Source: Sphingomonas phyllosphaerae
GTDB lineage: Bacteria; Pseudomonadota; Alphaproteobacteria; Sphingomonadales; Sphingomonadaceae
Length of the DNA stretch: 64,000 nt
NCBI RefSeq assembly: GCF_029623345.1
Contig: NZ_JAPYKH010000006.1
Location: 180,568 to 244,567, forward strand
Reading direction: 5' to 3'
Shown here piece by piece: positions 41,507 through 49,876 of this stretch (position 1 is the stretch's first letter; every line of letters begins with the position of its first letter). A model generated the notes under the pieces. That model had not been told where the DNA came from, searched no databases, and was given only the letters and a program-made list of their open reading frames with translations. The translations under genes and the position numbers were made by a program.

Positions 41507-44144
41507 GCTGCGCGCCCGTCTCGAACGCTATCGCACCCCTGTCACCGTGGCGGCGATGGTGCTGCTGCTCGGGCTCGGCTTCGCCGCGGTCGAGCGGCTC
41601 ACCCGCGAGATCCGGCTCGCGGACGTGCGCGCGGCGATCCACGGACTGTCGGGCGCGCGGATCGCCGCGGCGCTCGGCTTCACCGCGCTCAGCTATCTCG
41701 CGCTGACGCTCTACGACGCGATGGCGCTGCGCGTGATCGGGCGACCGCTGCCTTGGCGAGTCGCTGCGCTCGGCTCCTTCACCAGCTACACGCTGTCGCA
41801 CAATCTAGGGTTGGGACTGCTGACCGGCGGCTCGGCGCGATACCGCGTCTATACCGCCGCGGGGCTGGATGGTCCGGACGTGGCGCGAGTCGTCGGTATC
41901 GCCAGCGCGACCTTCTGGCTCGGTGTCATTACCGTCGCGTGTGCGGCGCTGACGCTGCGCGACGGCCCGATCGTGCTCGCGGACGTGACGCTGAGCGCCG
42001 CCGCGGCGCACGCGATCGGTGCCGCGGTGCTCGCCGGGGTCGTCGCGCTGGTCGTCGCCTGCGGCATGGCGCGCGGGCCGCTGCGTATATGGCGACTCAC
42101 GCTGCCGCTGCCGAGCGCCTCGCAGGCGGCGGCGCAGATCGCGATCGCGCTGGTCGATACCGCGGCGGCCGCGGCCGCGCTGTTCGTGCTGATCCCGCAC
42201 GCGCCGCTCGCCCTGCTCCCCGCTTTCGTCTTGGCCTATGCGCTCGGCATCGTCGTCGCGCTGATAACTCATGTCCCCGGCGGCATCGGCGTGTTCGAGG
42301 CGGTGGTGCTGGCGGTGGTGCCGGGTGACCGCACCGCGCTGGTGGCGGCGCTGATCGCCTATCGCCTGGCCTATTACGTGCTGCCGCTCGCGCTGGGCGT
42401 GGCGCTGCTGGCGTGGCACGAGGGACGCCGTCAGCACGGCCTGCCGCGGCTGCTGCGCGACTCGAGCGCGCTGGCGAGCGAGGTGGCACCGCTGGTGCTC
42501 GCCGCGGCCAGCTTCGCCGGCGGTGCGATGCTGCTGCTCTCGGGCTCGCTGCCCGCGCTGGCGCCGCGTATCGGTGCGCTTCATGCACTATTGCCGCTGC
42601 CCTTCATCGAGGCGAGCCACGTCGCCGCGAGCCTGGTCGGCACCGGGCTGCTGCTGCTCGCGCCTGGTCTGTACCGCCGGCTCGACGGCGCCTTCGTCGC
42701 GACGCGCGCGCTGCTGCTCGCCGGTGCCGTGTTCTCGCTGGCGAAGGGGGTCGACTATGAGGAGGCCGCGGTGTGCCTCGCGCTCGCCGCGCTGCTGCAA
42801 TGGACCCGCGGCGCCTTCTATCGGCGCACCGCGCTGACGCAGGCACCGCTCTCGGGCGCGTGGCTGGTGGCGGTCGCCGTGGCGGTGGGTGTCGCCGCCT
42901 GGGCCGGTCTGATCGCCTATCGCCACGTGCCGTACGACGACGATCTATGGTGGCATTTTGCGCTGCACGGCGACGCGCCGCGCTTCCTGCGCGCGACGCT
43001 GGCGGTCGCGGTGATGCTCGCTGCCGTGGCCTTGTGGCGGCTGCTGGGGCCGGCGCGCAGCGTGCCCGACGTTCCCGCCGATCCCGCCGCGGTGGCGCGC
43101 GTGCTCGCCAACGCCGAGCGTACCGACGCGATGCTGGCGCTGACCGGCGACAAGCGCTTCCTGCTCTCCGAGGACGGTCGCGCGATGCTGATGTACCAGG
43201 TGCGCGGCACCAGCTGGATCATCATGGGCGATCCGATCGGCCCGCCCGACACCTGGGGCGAGCTGCTGTGGCGCATCCGCGACCTGGCCGATCGCGCGCA
43301 GGGCCGGCTGTTGCTTTACCAGGTCACCGGACTGGTGCTGGACCTCGCGATCGGGATGGGGTTGCAGATCGTCAAATACGGCGAGGAGGCGATCGTCGAT
43401 CTGCCCTCGTTCGCGCTCGACGTGCCGCGGCTGCGCTCGGTGCGCAAGGCGGAGCGCGCCGCCGCGCGGAAGGGGGCCGAGTTCCGCATCGTCCCCGCCG
43501 CGGCGGTGCCGGTGATCATCGACGAGCTCGCCGCCATCTCGGACGAGTGGATGCACGCCAAGGGGCACAATGAGAAGGGCTTCAGCCTGGGCCGCTTCGA
43601 TCGCGACTATCTTCGCCATTTCGACGTGGCGCTGGTCTGCGTCGAGGGCCGGATCGTCGCTTTCGCCAACCTGTGGCTCACCGAAGGGCGCAGCGAAGCC
43701 TCGGTCGACTTGATGCGCCACCGCGACGACATGCCGGCGGGGACGATGGATTTCCTGTTCGTCCACCTGATCGACTGGGCGCGCGAGCGCGGGTACCGCC
43801 GCTTTTCGCTTGGCATCGCGCCGCTCTCGGGCATCGCCGGGCGGCGGCTCGCCCCCGCCTGGGCGCGCGCGGCGGCGCTGATCTTCCACCATGGCGAACG
43901 CTTCTACGGTTTCCGCGGATTGCGCACCTACAAGGAGAAGTTCGCGCCGGCGTGGGAGCCGCGCTACATCGCCGCGCCGCGCGGATTGGCGATGATCAAG
44001 GCGCTGCGCGACCTCTCATTGCTGGTTGGCAAGCCGTCTGCGGCGGCGGCGACGGCGCCACCGCGCGCGGGGGGGATGATGGCGCGCTTCCAGGTGACGC
44101 CGCCGCGCCCGGTCGACGCCCTGCTTAACCTGGCGTCATCGTGA
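41499..44144 (+). CDS. mprF: Bifunctional lysyl-phosphatidylglycerol synthase/flippase MprF (LpiA-like)
   Basis: MprF transfers lysine (or another amino acid) from tRNA to phosphatidylglycerol and flips the product, lowering negative surface charge and raising resistance to cationic peptides. The 881-residue protein has an N-terminal flippase domain with many membrane helices (about 1-510, including GFTALSYLALTLYDAMALRVIG and LGLGLLTGGSARYRVY). The C-terminal GNAT-like DUF2156 synthase domain (about 530-850) has GDKRFLLSEDGRAMLMYQV, ILFHHGERFYGFRGLRTYKEK and FAPAWEPRYIAAP. Its ATG overlaps the DUF2147 stop by 8 bases. The last 35 residues are a variable tail. The donor amino acid cannot be read from sequence. 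Confidence 0.94.
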   Translation: MPELRARLERYRTPVTVAAMVLLLGLGFAAVERLTREIRLADVRAAIHGLSGARIAAALGFTALSYLALTLYDAMALRVIGRPLPWRVAALGSFTSYTLSHNLGLGLLTGGSARYRVYTAAGLDGPDVARVVGIASATFWLGVITVACAALTLRDGPIVLADVTLSAAAAHAIGAAVLAGVVALVVACGMARGPLRIWRLTLPLPSASQAAAQIAIALVDTAAAAAALFVLIPHAPLALLPAFVLAYALGIVVALITHVPGGIGVFEAVVLAVVPGDRTALVAALIAYRLAYYVLPLALGVALLAWHEGRRQHGLPRLLRDSSALASEVAPLVLAAASFAGGAMLLLSGSLPALAPRIGALHALLPLPFIEASHVAASLVGTGLLLLAPGLYRRLDGAFVATRALLLAGAVFSLAKGVDYEEAAVCLALAALLQWTRGAFYRRTALTQAPLSGAWLVAVAVAVGVAAWAGLIAYRHVPYDDDLWWHFALHGDAPRFLRATLAVAVMLAAVALWRLLGPARSVPDVPADPAAVARVLANAERTDAMLALTGDKRFLLSEDGRAMLMYQVRGTSWIIMGDPIGPPDTWGELLWRIRDLADRAQGRLLLYQVTGLVLDLAIGMGLQIVKYGEEAIVDLPSFALDVPRLRSVRKAERAAARKGAEFRIVPAAAVPVIIDELAAISDEWMHAKGHNEKGFSLGRFDRDYLRHFDVALVCVEGRIVAFANLWLTEGRSEASVDLMRHRDDMPAGTMDFLFVHLIDWARERGYRRFSLGIAPLSGIAGRRLAPAWARAAALIFHHGERFYGFRGLRTYKEKFAPAWEPRYIAAPRGLAMIKALRDLSLLVGKPSAAAATAPPRAGGMMARFQVTPPRPVDALLNLASS

Positions 44145-44368
44145 GGCCGGCTGTGCTCGGCCCGCGCGCCGCTGGTGACGCCAAGGTGCAGGCAGAGGGC
44201 GGGGCCGAGCCGATGCCGGAAGACTGCCGCGCCGGCCGGCATCTGCCGGCCCGCCGGATGACCGTCGACGCCAATGGCGCCGCGCACGCGCGCTGCCGGC
44301 GCTGCGGCTGCGAGTTGACGCGGTTGCCGGCGATCCGGCGGTGGTACCGCTCGGGTGTCCTGGGCTAG
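44141..44368 (+). CDS. Small zinc-ribbon-like protein
   Basis: The GTG overlaps the mprF stop as GTGA, giving 75 residues; an internal ATG at 44213 would give 51 residues starting MPEDCRAGRHLP. The C-terminal part has CRAGRH, then ARCRRCGCELTRLPAIRRW, so four cysteines (one alone, then CxxCxC) could form a small zinc ribbon. It has many arginines and no membrane segment. The ribosome-binding site is weak for both starts. It may be a regulator or a small nucleic-acid or metal-binding protein, but this is only a possibility. Confidence 0.55.
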   Translation: MRPAVLGPRAAGDAKVQAEGGAEPMPEDCRAGRHLPARRMTVDANGAAHARCRRCGCELTRLPAIRRWYRSGVLG

Positions 44369-44511
44369 CGCGCCGCGACCCCGCGAGTCCGCCCAGACCC
44401 TGCGGAACCGGATCATGACGAACTTGTAAGCCTCGGCCCACTCGGCGATTATCCGCACCGGAGTAGGGGACGATCGTTCCCGCGCGTCGCGCGCCCATGC
44501 AAGGCCTGCCC

Positions 44512-47500
44512 ATGTCTGCCCCCGTCTTCTTCGATCCCACCGGCCGCCGCAGCCGCCGCTCCAGGCGCGTCATCGCGGCGCTGCTGATCGCAGTGGTCGC
44601 GGCCGCGATCGCCTTCGCGACGACCTTGGTGGCGGTGCCGCGTGGGATCGACCTGCGCCTGCCACTGCCGCGCGCGCATGCCGCCGCGGCGCGCGGCGAG
44701 CAGCGCCGCCACGGCCTCGCCGCCTGGCTGCCGCATCGCCGCGCGGCGACGACGAGCGCGGGCAACGCGCCGCTCAGCATCGCTTTCTACGTGCCGGGCA
44801 ATGACGACAGCCTCGCTTCCTTCCGCCGCAACGCCGCCGCGCTCGACTGGGTCGTGCCGGCGCTGGTCAGCGTGGCGGGGCCGCAGCACCGCATCACCCT
44901 GGAGCGCGACGGCGCGTTCGAGCGCAGCGTGGCGGCGCTGCCGCACGCGCCCAAGGTGCTGCCGATGGTGCAGAACCTCGGCGAGGAGCAGTGGGACGGC
45001 AAGGGCAGCGCGGCGCTGCTCGCCGATCCGCGCGCGCGCGCCGAGCTGGCGCAGCGGCTCGCGGCCTATGTCGCGCAACGTCGCGCCGGCGGCCTGGTGA
45101 TGGACTTCGAATCGCTGCCCGAGACGGCGATGCACCCCTATGTTGCCTTCCTGCGCACGCTGCACGCCGCCATGCCCCAGGGCACCACGCTCGCGGTGAC
45201 CGCGCCCGCGGAGGACGACAGCTGGCCGCTCGCCGCTATCGCGCAGGCGACCGACAAGGTCATCCTGATGGCCTATGACCAGCATTGGGAGGGCGGCACG
45301 CCTGGGCCGATCGCGGCGCAGGACTGGTTCATCCGCGAGGTCGAGGCGGCGCGGCGAGTCGTGCCGGCCGACAAGCTCGTCGTGGCGCTGGGCAGCTACG
45401 CCTATGATTGGCACGGCGACTCGACCGACGCGCTGTCGATTGAGGAGGCGTGGCTGGCGGCGCACGACAGCGAGGCGCCGATCAGCTTCGATCCCGCCAG
45501 CGGCAACGCCAATTTCGCTTATGACGAGGATGGCCAGCGCCACACCATTTGGATGCTCGACGCGGCGACCAGCTGGAACGAGATGCAGGTACTACGCCAG
45601 CTCAACATCGGCGGCGTCGCTTTGTGGCGGCTGGGCAGCGAGGACCAGGGCTTCTGGGCCGATCTCGTCGCCATGCGCACCGGCGGCCGCCCCGACCTGC
45701 GCCGTCCGGCTTCGCTGCTCAATACCGATATCGAGGGCTCGGGCGAGATCCTGCGCATCACGGCCACTCCCACGCCCGGCCAACGCACGCTGTTTGCCGA
45801 CCGACAGGGGCTGATCCGCCGCGAGCGCTATGACGCGCTGCCAACGCCTTATGTCGTTCGCCGCGCCGGCGCCGCCGACCCGAAAAAGCTGGCGCTCACC
45901 TTCGACGACGGTCCCGACGCGACCTGGACGCCGCGCATCCTCGACGTGCTCGAAGCGGCGCACGTGCCCGCGACCTTCTTCGTGATCGGCGGCAACGCGC
46001 TGGAGCATCCCGCATTGCTCAACCGCATCGTGCGCGACGGCGATGAGATCGGCAACCACAGCTACACGCATCCGAACATGGCGCGGCTGGGGCCGCGCGA
46101 GACCGCGCTCGAGCTCAACGCCACGCAGCGGCTGGTCGAGGCCTATACCGGCCGCTCGATGACGCTGTTCCGCGCGCCCTATTTCGGCGACGCCGAGCCG
46201 ACCACGACCGACGAGCTCGAGCCCGCGCTGCAGGCGCAGCAGGCGGGCTACACGGTCGTCGGCCTACACGTCGACCCGAACGACTGGCAGCGCCCGGGCG
46301 AGGACGCGATCGTCCAGCAGGTGCTCGACCAGGTCCACTCGGCTACGCCGGAGAAGTCGGGCAACGTCATCCTGCTCCACGACGGCGGTGGTGATCGCTC
46401 CGAGACCGTGGCGGCGCTGCCGCGCATCATCCGGCAGTTGCGCGGCGAGGGTTATAGTTTCGTCACCGCCTCGCAGCTGGTCGGCGCCAGGCCCGCGCAG
46501 GCGATGCCGCCGGTCGCGGAGGGTGACCTCTGGGCGGTACGCACCGACGTGGCCGTGTTCGTCGTGCTCGCCGCGCTGGCGGGGGCGCTGGCCTGGCTGT
46601 TCTATCTCGCCATCTCGCTCGGCATCGCGCGCGCGGTGCTGATGGCCGGGCTTGCCTGGATGCAGGCGCGGCGCAAGCGGCCCGAGCCGCCGGTGTACGC
46701 GCCCAGCGTGTCTGTGGTGATCCCCGCCTTTAACGAGGAGCGCGTGATCGTCTCGTCGATCCAGCGCGTGCTGGCGAGCGACTATCCCCAGCTAGAGGTG
46801 ATCGTCGCCGACGACGGCTCGAAGGACCGCACCAGCGCGGTGGTCGAGGCCGCCTTCGCGAGCGACCCGCGTGTGCGCCTGCTTACCTTGGTCAACGGCG
46901 GCAAGGCGGCGGCGCTCAACCGTGCGTTGCTCTCGGCGAGCGGCGAGGTGGTAATCGCGCTCGACGCCGACACGCAGTTCGAGCCCGCGACGATCCGCCG
47001 CCTCGCGCGCTGGTTCGCCGACCCGCGGATCGGCGCCGTGGCGGGCGACGCGCGCGTCGGCAACCGCGTCAACCTCGTCACGCGTTGGCAGGCGGTGGAA
47101 TATATCACCGCGCAGAACCTCGAGCGACGCGCGCTCGCCGGCTTCGACGCGATGACGGTGGTGCCGGGTGCGGTCGGGGCGTGGCGGCGCGCCGCGCTCG
47201 ATGCCGTCGGCGGCTATCCCGAGGACACGCTGGCGGAGGATCAGGACCTCACCATCGCGATCCAGCGCGCCGGCTGGCGCGTGACCTATGATCCGAGCGC
47301 GATCGCCTGGACCGAGGCGCCGGAGAGCTTCCGCGCGCTCGCCAAGCAGCGCTTCCGCTGGGCCTTCGGCACGTTGCAATGCCTGTGGAAGCATCGCGCG
47401 ATCCTGCGCACGCGCAAGCCTTCCGGCCTGGCGCTGGTGGGGTTGCCACAGGCGTGGCTGTTCCAGATCGCGTTCGCGGCCATCTCGCCGCTGATCGACC

Positions 47501-47823
47501 TGGCTTTGCTCGTCTCGATCGGCGGCACCGCGCTACGCGTTGCGCAGCATGGCTGGGCGCAGACCAGCGGCGATGTCGCGCGCATGGGTGTCTATTGGGT
47601 CGCCTTCACCGCGATCGACGTGCTGTGTGGCTGGGTCGCCTATCGGCTCGACGGTCATCGTGCGCGTTACCCCGCGCACCTGCTCGTCGCGCAGCGGCTG
47701 GTGTATCGCCAGATCATGTATTGGGTGGTGCTCCGCGCCATCGCGGCGGCGATCGGCGGCTGGCTGGTCGGCTGGGGCAAGCTCGAGCGCAGCGGCCGCG
47801 TGACGGCGGCGGGGGCGGCCTGA
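44512..47823 (+). CDS. GH18-like / NodB polysaccharide deacetylase / GT2 glycosyltransferase fusion
   Basis: This 1103-residue protein joins three enzymatic regions. After an N-terminal membrane anchor (VIAALLIAVVAAAIAFATTLV) comes a GH18-like domain (about 80-440) with GGLVMDFESLP, whose DFE would hold the catalytic Glu. A NodB deacetylase (about 445-660) follows with LTFDDGPDATWTP, GNHSYTHPNM, RAPYFGDAEP and LLHDGGGDR. A membrane segment near 680-715 leads to a GT2 domain (about 730-960) with VVIPAFNEE, DADTQ, EDQDLTIAIQ and QRFRWAFG, then membrane helices. Deacetylase and GH18 parts would face the periplasm and GT2 the cytoplasm. The sugar polymer is unknown; a PgaB/PgaC-like or chitin-like beta-1,4 or 1,6 glycan is plausible. 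ATG 44512 is chosen (AAGG seven bases before); ATG 44497 is an alternative. Confidence 0.93.
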   Translation: MSAPVFFDPTGRRSRRSRRVIAALLIAVVAAAIAFATTLVAVPRGIDLRLPLPRAHAAAARGEQRRHGLAAWLPHRRAATTSAGNAPLSIAFYVPGNDDSLASFRRNAAALDWVVPALVSVAGPQHRITLERDGAFERSVAALPHAPKVLPMVQNLGEEQWDGKGSAALLADPRARAELAQRLAAYVAQRRAGGLVMDFESLPETAMHPYVAFLRTLHAAMPQGTTLAVTAPAEDDSWPLAAIAQATDKVILMAYDQHWEGGTPGPIAAQDWFIREVEAARRVVPADKLVVALGSYAYDWHGDSTDALSIEEAWLAAHDSEAPISFDPASGNANFAYDEDGQRHTIWMLDAATSWNEMQVLRQLNIGGVALWRLGSEDQGFWADLVAMRTGGRPDLRRPASLLNTDIEGSGEILRITATPTPGQRTLFADRQGLIRRERYDALPTPYVVRRAGAADPKKLALTFDDGPDATWTPRILDVLEAAHVPATFFVIGGNALEHPALLNRIVRDGDEIGNHSYTHPNMARLGPRETALELNATQRLVEAYTGRSMTLFRAPYFGDAEPTTTDELEPALQAQQAGYTVVGLHVDPNDWQRPGEDAIVQQVLDQVHSATPEKSGNVILLHDGGGDRSETVAALPRIIRQLRGEGYSFVTASQLVGARPAQAMPPVAEGDLWAVRTDVAVFVVLAALAGALAWLFYLAISLGIARAVLMAGLAWMQARRKRPEPPVYAPSVSVVIPAFNEERVIVSSIQRVLASDYPQLEVIVADDGSKDRTSAVVEAAFASDPRVRLLTLVNGGKAAALNRALLSASGEVVIALDADTQFEPATIRRLARWFADPRIGAVAGDARVGNRVNLVTRWQAVEYITAQNLERRALAGFDAMTVVPGAVGAWRRAALDAVGGYPEDTLAEDQDLTIAIQRAGWRVTYDPSAIAWTEAPESFRALAKQRFRWAFGTLQCLWKHRAILRTRKPSGLALVGLPQAWLFQIAFAAISPLIDLALLVSIGGTALRVAQHGWAQTSGDVARMGVYWVAFTAIDVLCGWVAYRLDGHRARYPAHLLVAQRLVYRQIMYWVVLRAIAAAIGGWLVGWGKLERSGRVTAAGAA

Positions 47824-47849
47824 GGGAAGCACCGAACTCTCCCACGGGC

Positions 47850-47943
47850 GTCATCCTGAACTTGTTTCAGGATCTACCGTGCCGCTGGAGCCGCCGCTCC
47901 TGACTTCGCGGCACGGTGGATCCCGAGACGAGCTCAGGATGAC
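47850..47943. repeat. Inverted-pair intergenic repeat, GTCATCC family
   Basis: GTCATCCTGAACTTGTTTCA with GGATCTACCGTGCCGC on the left faces GCGGCACGGTGGATCC with GAGACGAGCTCAGGATGAC on the right. The inner GTGCCGC/GCGGCAC arms also pair. It lies between the convergent fusion gene and the DUF885 gene. Confidence 0.75.
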
Positions 47944-47952
47944 GGCTGTTGG

Positions 47953-49758
47953 CTACGCCGCGCCGGAGCCCTCGCGCACCACGCGCTCAAGCACCGTGAG
48001 CGGCATCGCGCCGAGCCGCAGCACCTCGTGGAAGCGCTTGAGGTCGAAGCCCGGCCGCGCCTTCGCCTCGTCGCGCAGCCGGGTCCAGACGGTGTGCCCG
48101 ATCTTGTAGCTGCACGCCTGGCCGGGCCAGACGGTGTAGCGATCGATCTCGCCCTGGCTGCGCCCGCGCGCGATGCCGGTGGTGGCGATGAGATAGTCGG
48201 TCGCCTGCTCGCGGCTCCAGCGCTTCGCGTGCATGCCGCTGTCCACCACCAGCCGCGTGGCGCGGAACAGCAGCGACTGGAGATAGCCGACCTGGCCGAG
48301 CGGGTCGCCCTCGTACATCCCCATCTCGTCGGCGAGCTGCTCGGCGTAGAGCGCCCAGCCTTCCGAATAGCCCGAGAAGAAGCCGCGGCGGCGGATCAGC
48401 GGGATGTCCTCGCTTTCCAGCGCCAGCATGACCTGGAGATGATGCCCCGGCACCGCCTCGTGATGCGTCAGCGTGGCGAGCCCGAACTTAGGCCGATCGA
48501 ATGTGTCGCGCAGGTTGATATAGTAGATCGCGGGCCGGGAGCCGTCGAGCGAGGCGTTCTCGTAATAGCCGCCCGGCGCGCCCGCCTGGATCGAGGCGGG
48601 CACCCGCCGCACCTCGACCGGCGCCTTGGGCAGCGAGGCGAAGGCCTCGGGCAGCCGCTTCTGCATCGCCGCGATCTGACGGGTGAGCTGCGCCAGCAGC
48701 GCCTCTCGTCCGGGATCGGTATTGGGGAAGAGCTGGTCAGGGCGCTTGTTGAGCGCGACCAGCCGCTCGCCGACGGTCCCCTGCGCCATGCCCTGCGCCT
48801 TGAGGATCGTGTCGATCCGGGCGGAGATCTCCGCCACCTGCGCGAGGCCGAGGCGGTGGATCTCGTCGCCCGACATCGGCACCGTCGTCGCCGCCTCGGC
48901 GGCGGCGGTATAGTAAGCATCGCCGTCGGGCAGGCGCCAGCAGCCGGCGTCATGGGTGGCACGCGCGCGCAATTCGGTGACGAGCGCGCGCTGCCGATCG
49001 AGCGCGGGAAAGACCTTCTCCGCCACCAACGCGCGCGCCCGCGCGGCACGCTCCCCGGGCAGACCCGCGGCGGCGAGCTTCGTCGCGAAGGCGACCACCG
49101 CGACGGTCTGCTCGGGCGCCTGGTCGCGGAAGGCGGCGAGCTGCTTGAGCGTCGTGTCGAGGATATAGTCGGGCGCGAACACACCGCGTGCGGCGTCGGC
49201 GCGCTGGCGCGCGGTATCGTCCTCGATCGCGCCGGCGAGCGCTTCGACGCGTGCGAGATAGGCGTCGGCCTCGGCGGCGTCGCGGACGCGGTGCTGCGAT
49301 TCGAGGAAGTCGGGCACGTCGCGGTAGGCGCCGGTGAGCTGGCTCAGGATGTAGGGTGCGAATCGACCCATCGTGGCGCCGTAGCGGAAGCGCTCGCTGC
49401 CGCCGATCGCACGGCTGAGCTGATAGGTGACGACATCGAGGTCGAGTTGCGCCGCGGGCGACAGCGCCGCGCGATCGAAGCGCCGGAGCTCGGCGAGTTC
49501 CTGCCGCGCGCGGGCGAGCGCACGGGCCTGGCCCGCGGTTGACCCATCGTCGAGCCGGCGCTTGAGCCCGGCGCGTGCGCCGCGGTCGAGCCCGAGCCGC
49601 GTCGCCTGTTCCGGGCTCTCGCCGAGCCGCGCGTAGAAAAAGCGGTCAAGCGTCGCGCGCAGCGCCGCGTCGCCACCGGCCCGAGTTGCCGCGACCGCGG
49701 GCAGCGCCGCGACGGCCGCACCAGCGGTCGCGCCGCCGATGAAATTACGCCTGTTCAT
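47953..49758 (-). CDS. DUF885 family protein, predicted Tat-exported peptidase-like enzyme
   Basis: The 601-residue protein starts MNRRNFIGGATAGAAVAALP, a twin-arginine signal (RRNF) with hydrophobic stretch, so export in folded form is likely. The body is the DUF885 fold, rich in alanine and arginine helices, and carries LTHHEAVPGHHLQVML, the family's HExxH-like metal motif, plus GWALYAEQLADEMGMY and RATRLVVDSGMHAKRWSREQA. The family is thought to be zinc metallopeptidase-like (gluzincin), but substrates are unknown. The ATG at 49758 is preceded by GGGAGAAGCTC. It is divergent from the GGDEF-EAL gene. Confidence 0.93.
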   Translation of the reverse strand: MNRRNFIGGATAGAAVAALPAVAATRAGGDAALRATLDRFFYARLGESPEQATRLGLDRGARAGLKRRLDDGSTAGQARALARARQELAELRRFDRAALSPAAQLDLDVVTYQLSRAIGGSERFRYGATMGRFAPYILSQLTGAYRDVPDFLESQHRVRDAAEADAYLARVEALAGAIEDDTARQRADAARGVFAPDYILDTTLKQLAAFRDQAPEQTVAVVAFATKLAAAGLPGERAARARALVAEKVFPALDRQRALVTELRARATHDAGCWRLPDGDAYYTAAAEAATTVPMSGDEIHRLGLAQVAEISARIDTILKAQGMAQGTVGERLVALNKRPDQLFPNTDPGREALLAQLTRQIAAMQKRLPEAFASLPKAPVEVRRVPASIQAGAPGGYYENASLDGSRPAIYYINLRDTFDRPKFGLATLTHHEAVPGHHLQVMLALESEDIPLIRRRGFFSGYSEGWALYAEQLADEMGMYEGDPLGQVGYLQSLLFRATRLVVDSGMHAKRWSREQATDYLIATTGIARGRSQGEIDRYTVWPGQACSYKIGHTVWTRLRDEAKARPGFDLKRFHEVLRLGAMPLTVLERVVREGSGAA

Positions 49759-49876
49759 CAAGAGCTTCTCCCTATGCTCCGCGTGTGTGACGGGGCGAGG
49801 CGGGGTAAGCAAGCGGTCGGCGCCGCTCATCATTGCGTAAGCCTTGCCGTATAATACGCTCGTCCCCGGAGGAGCT

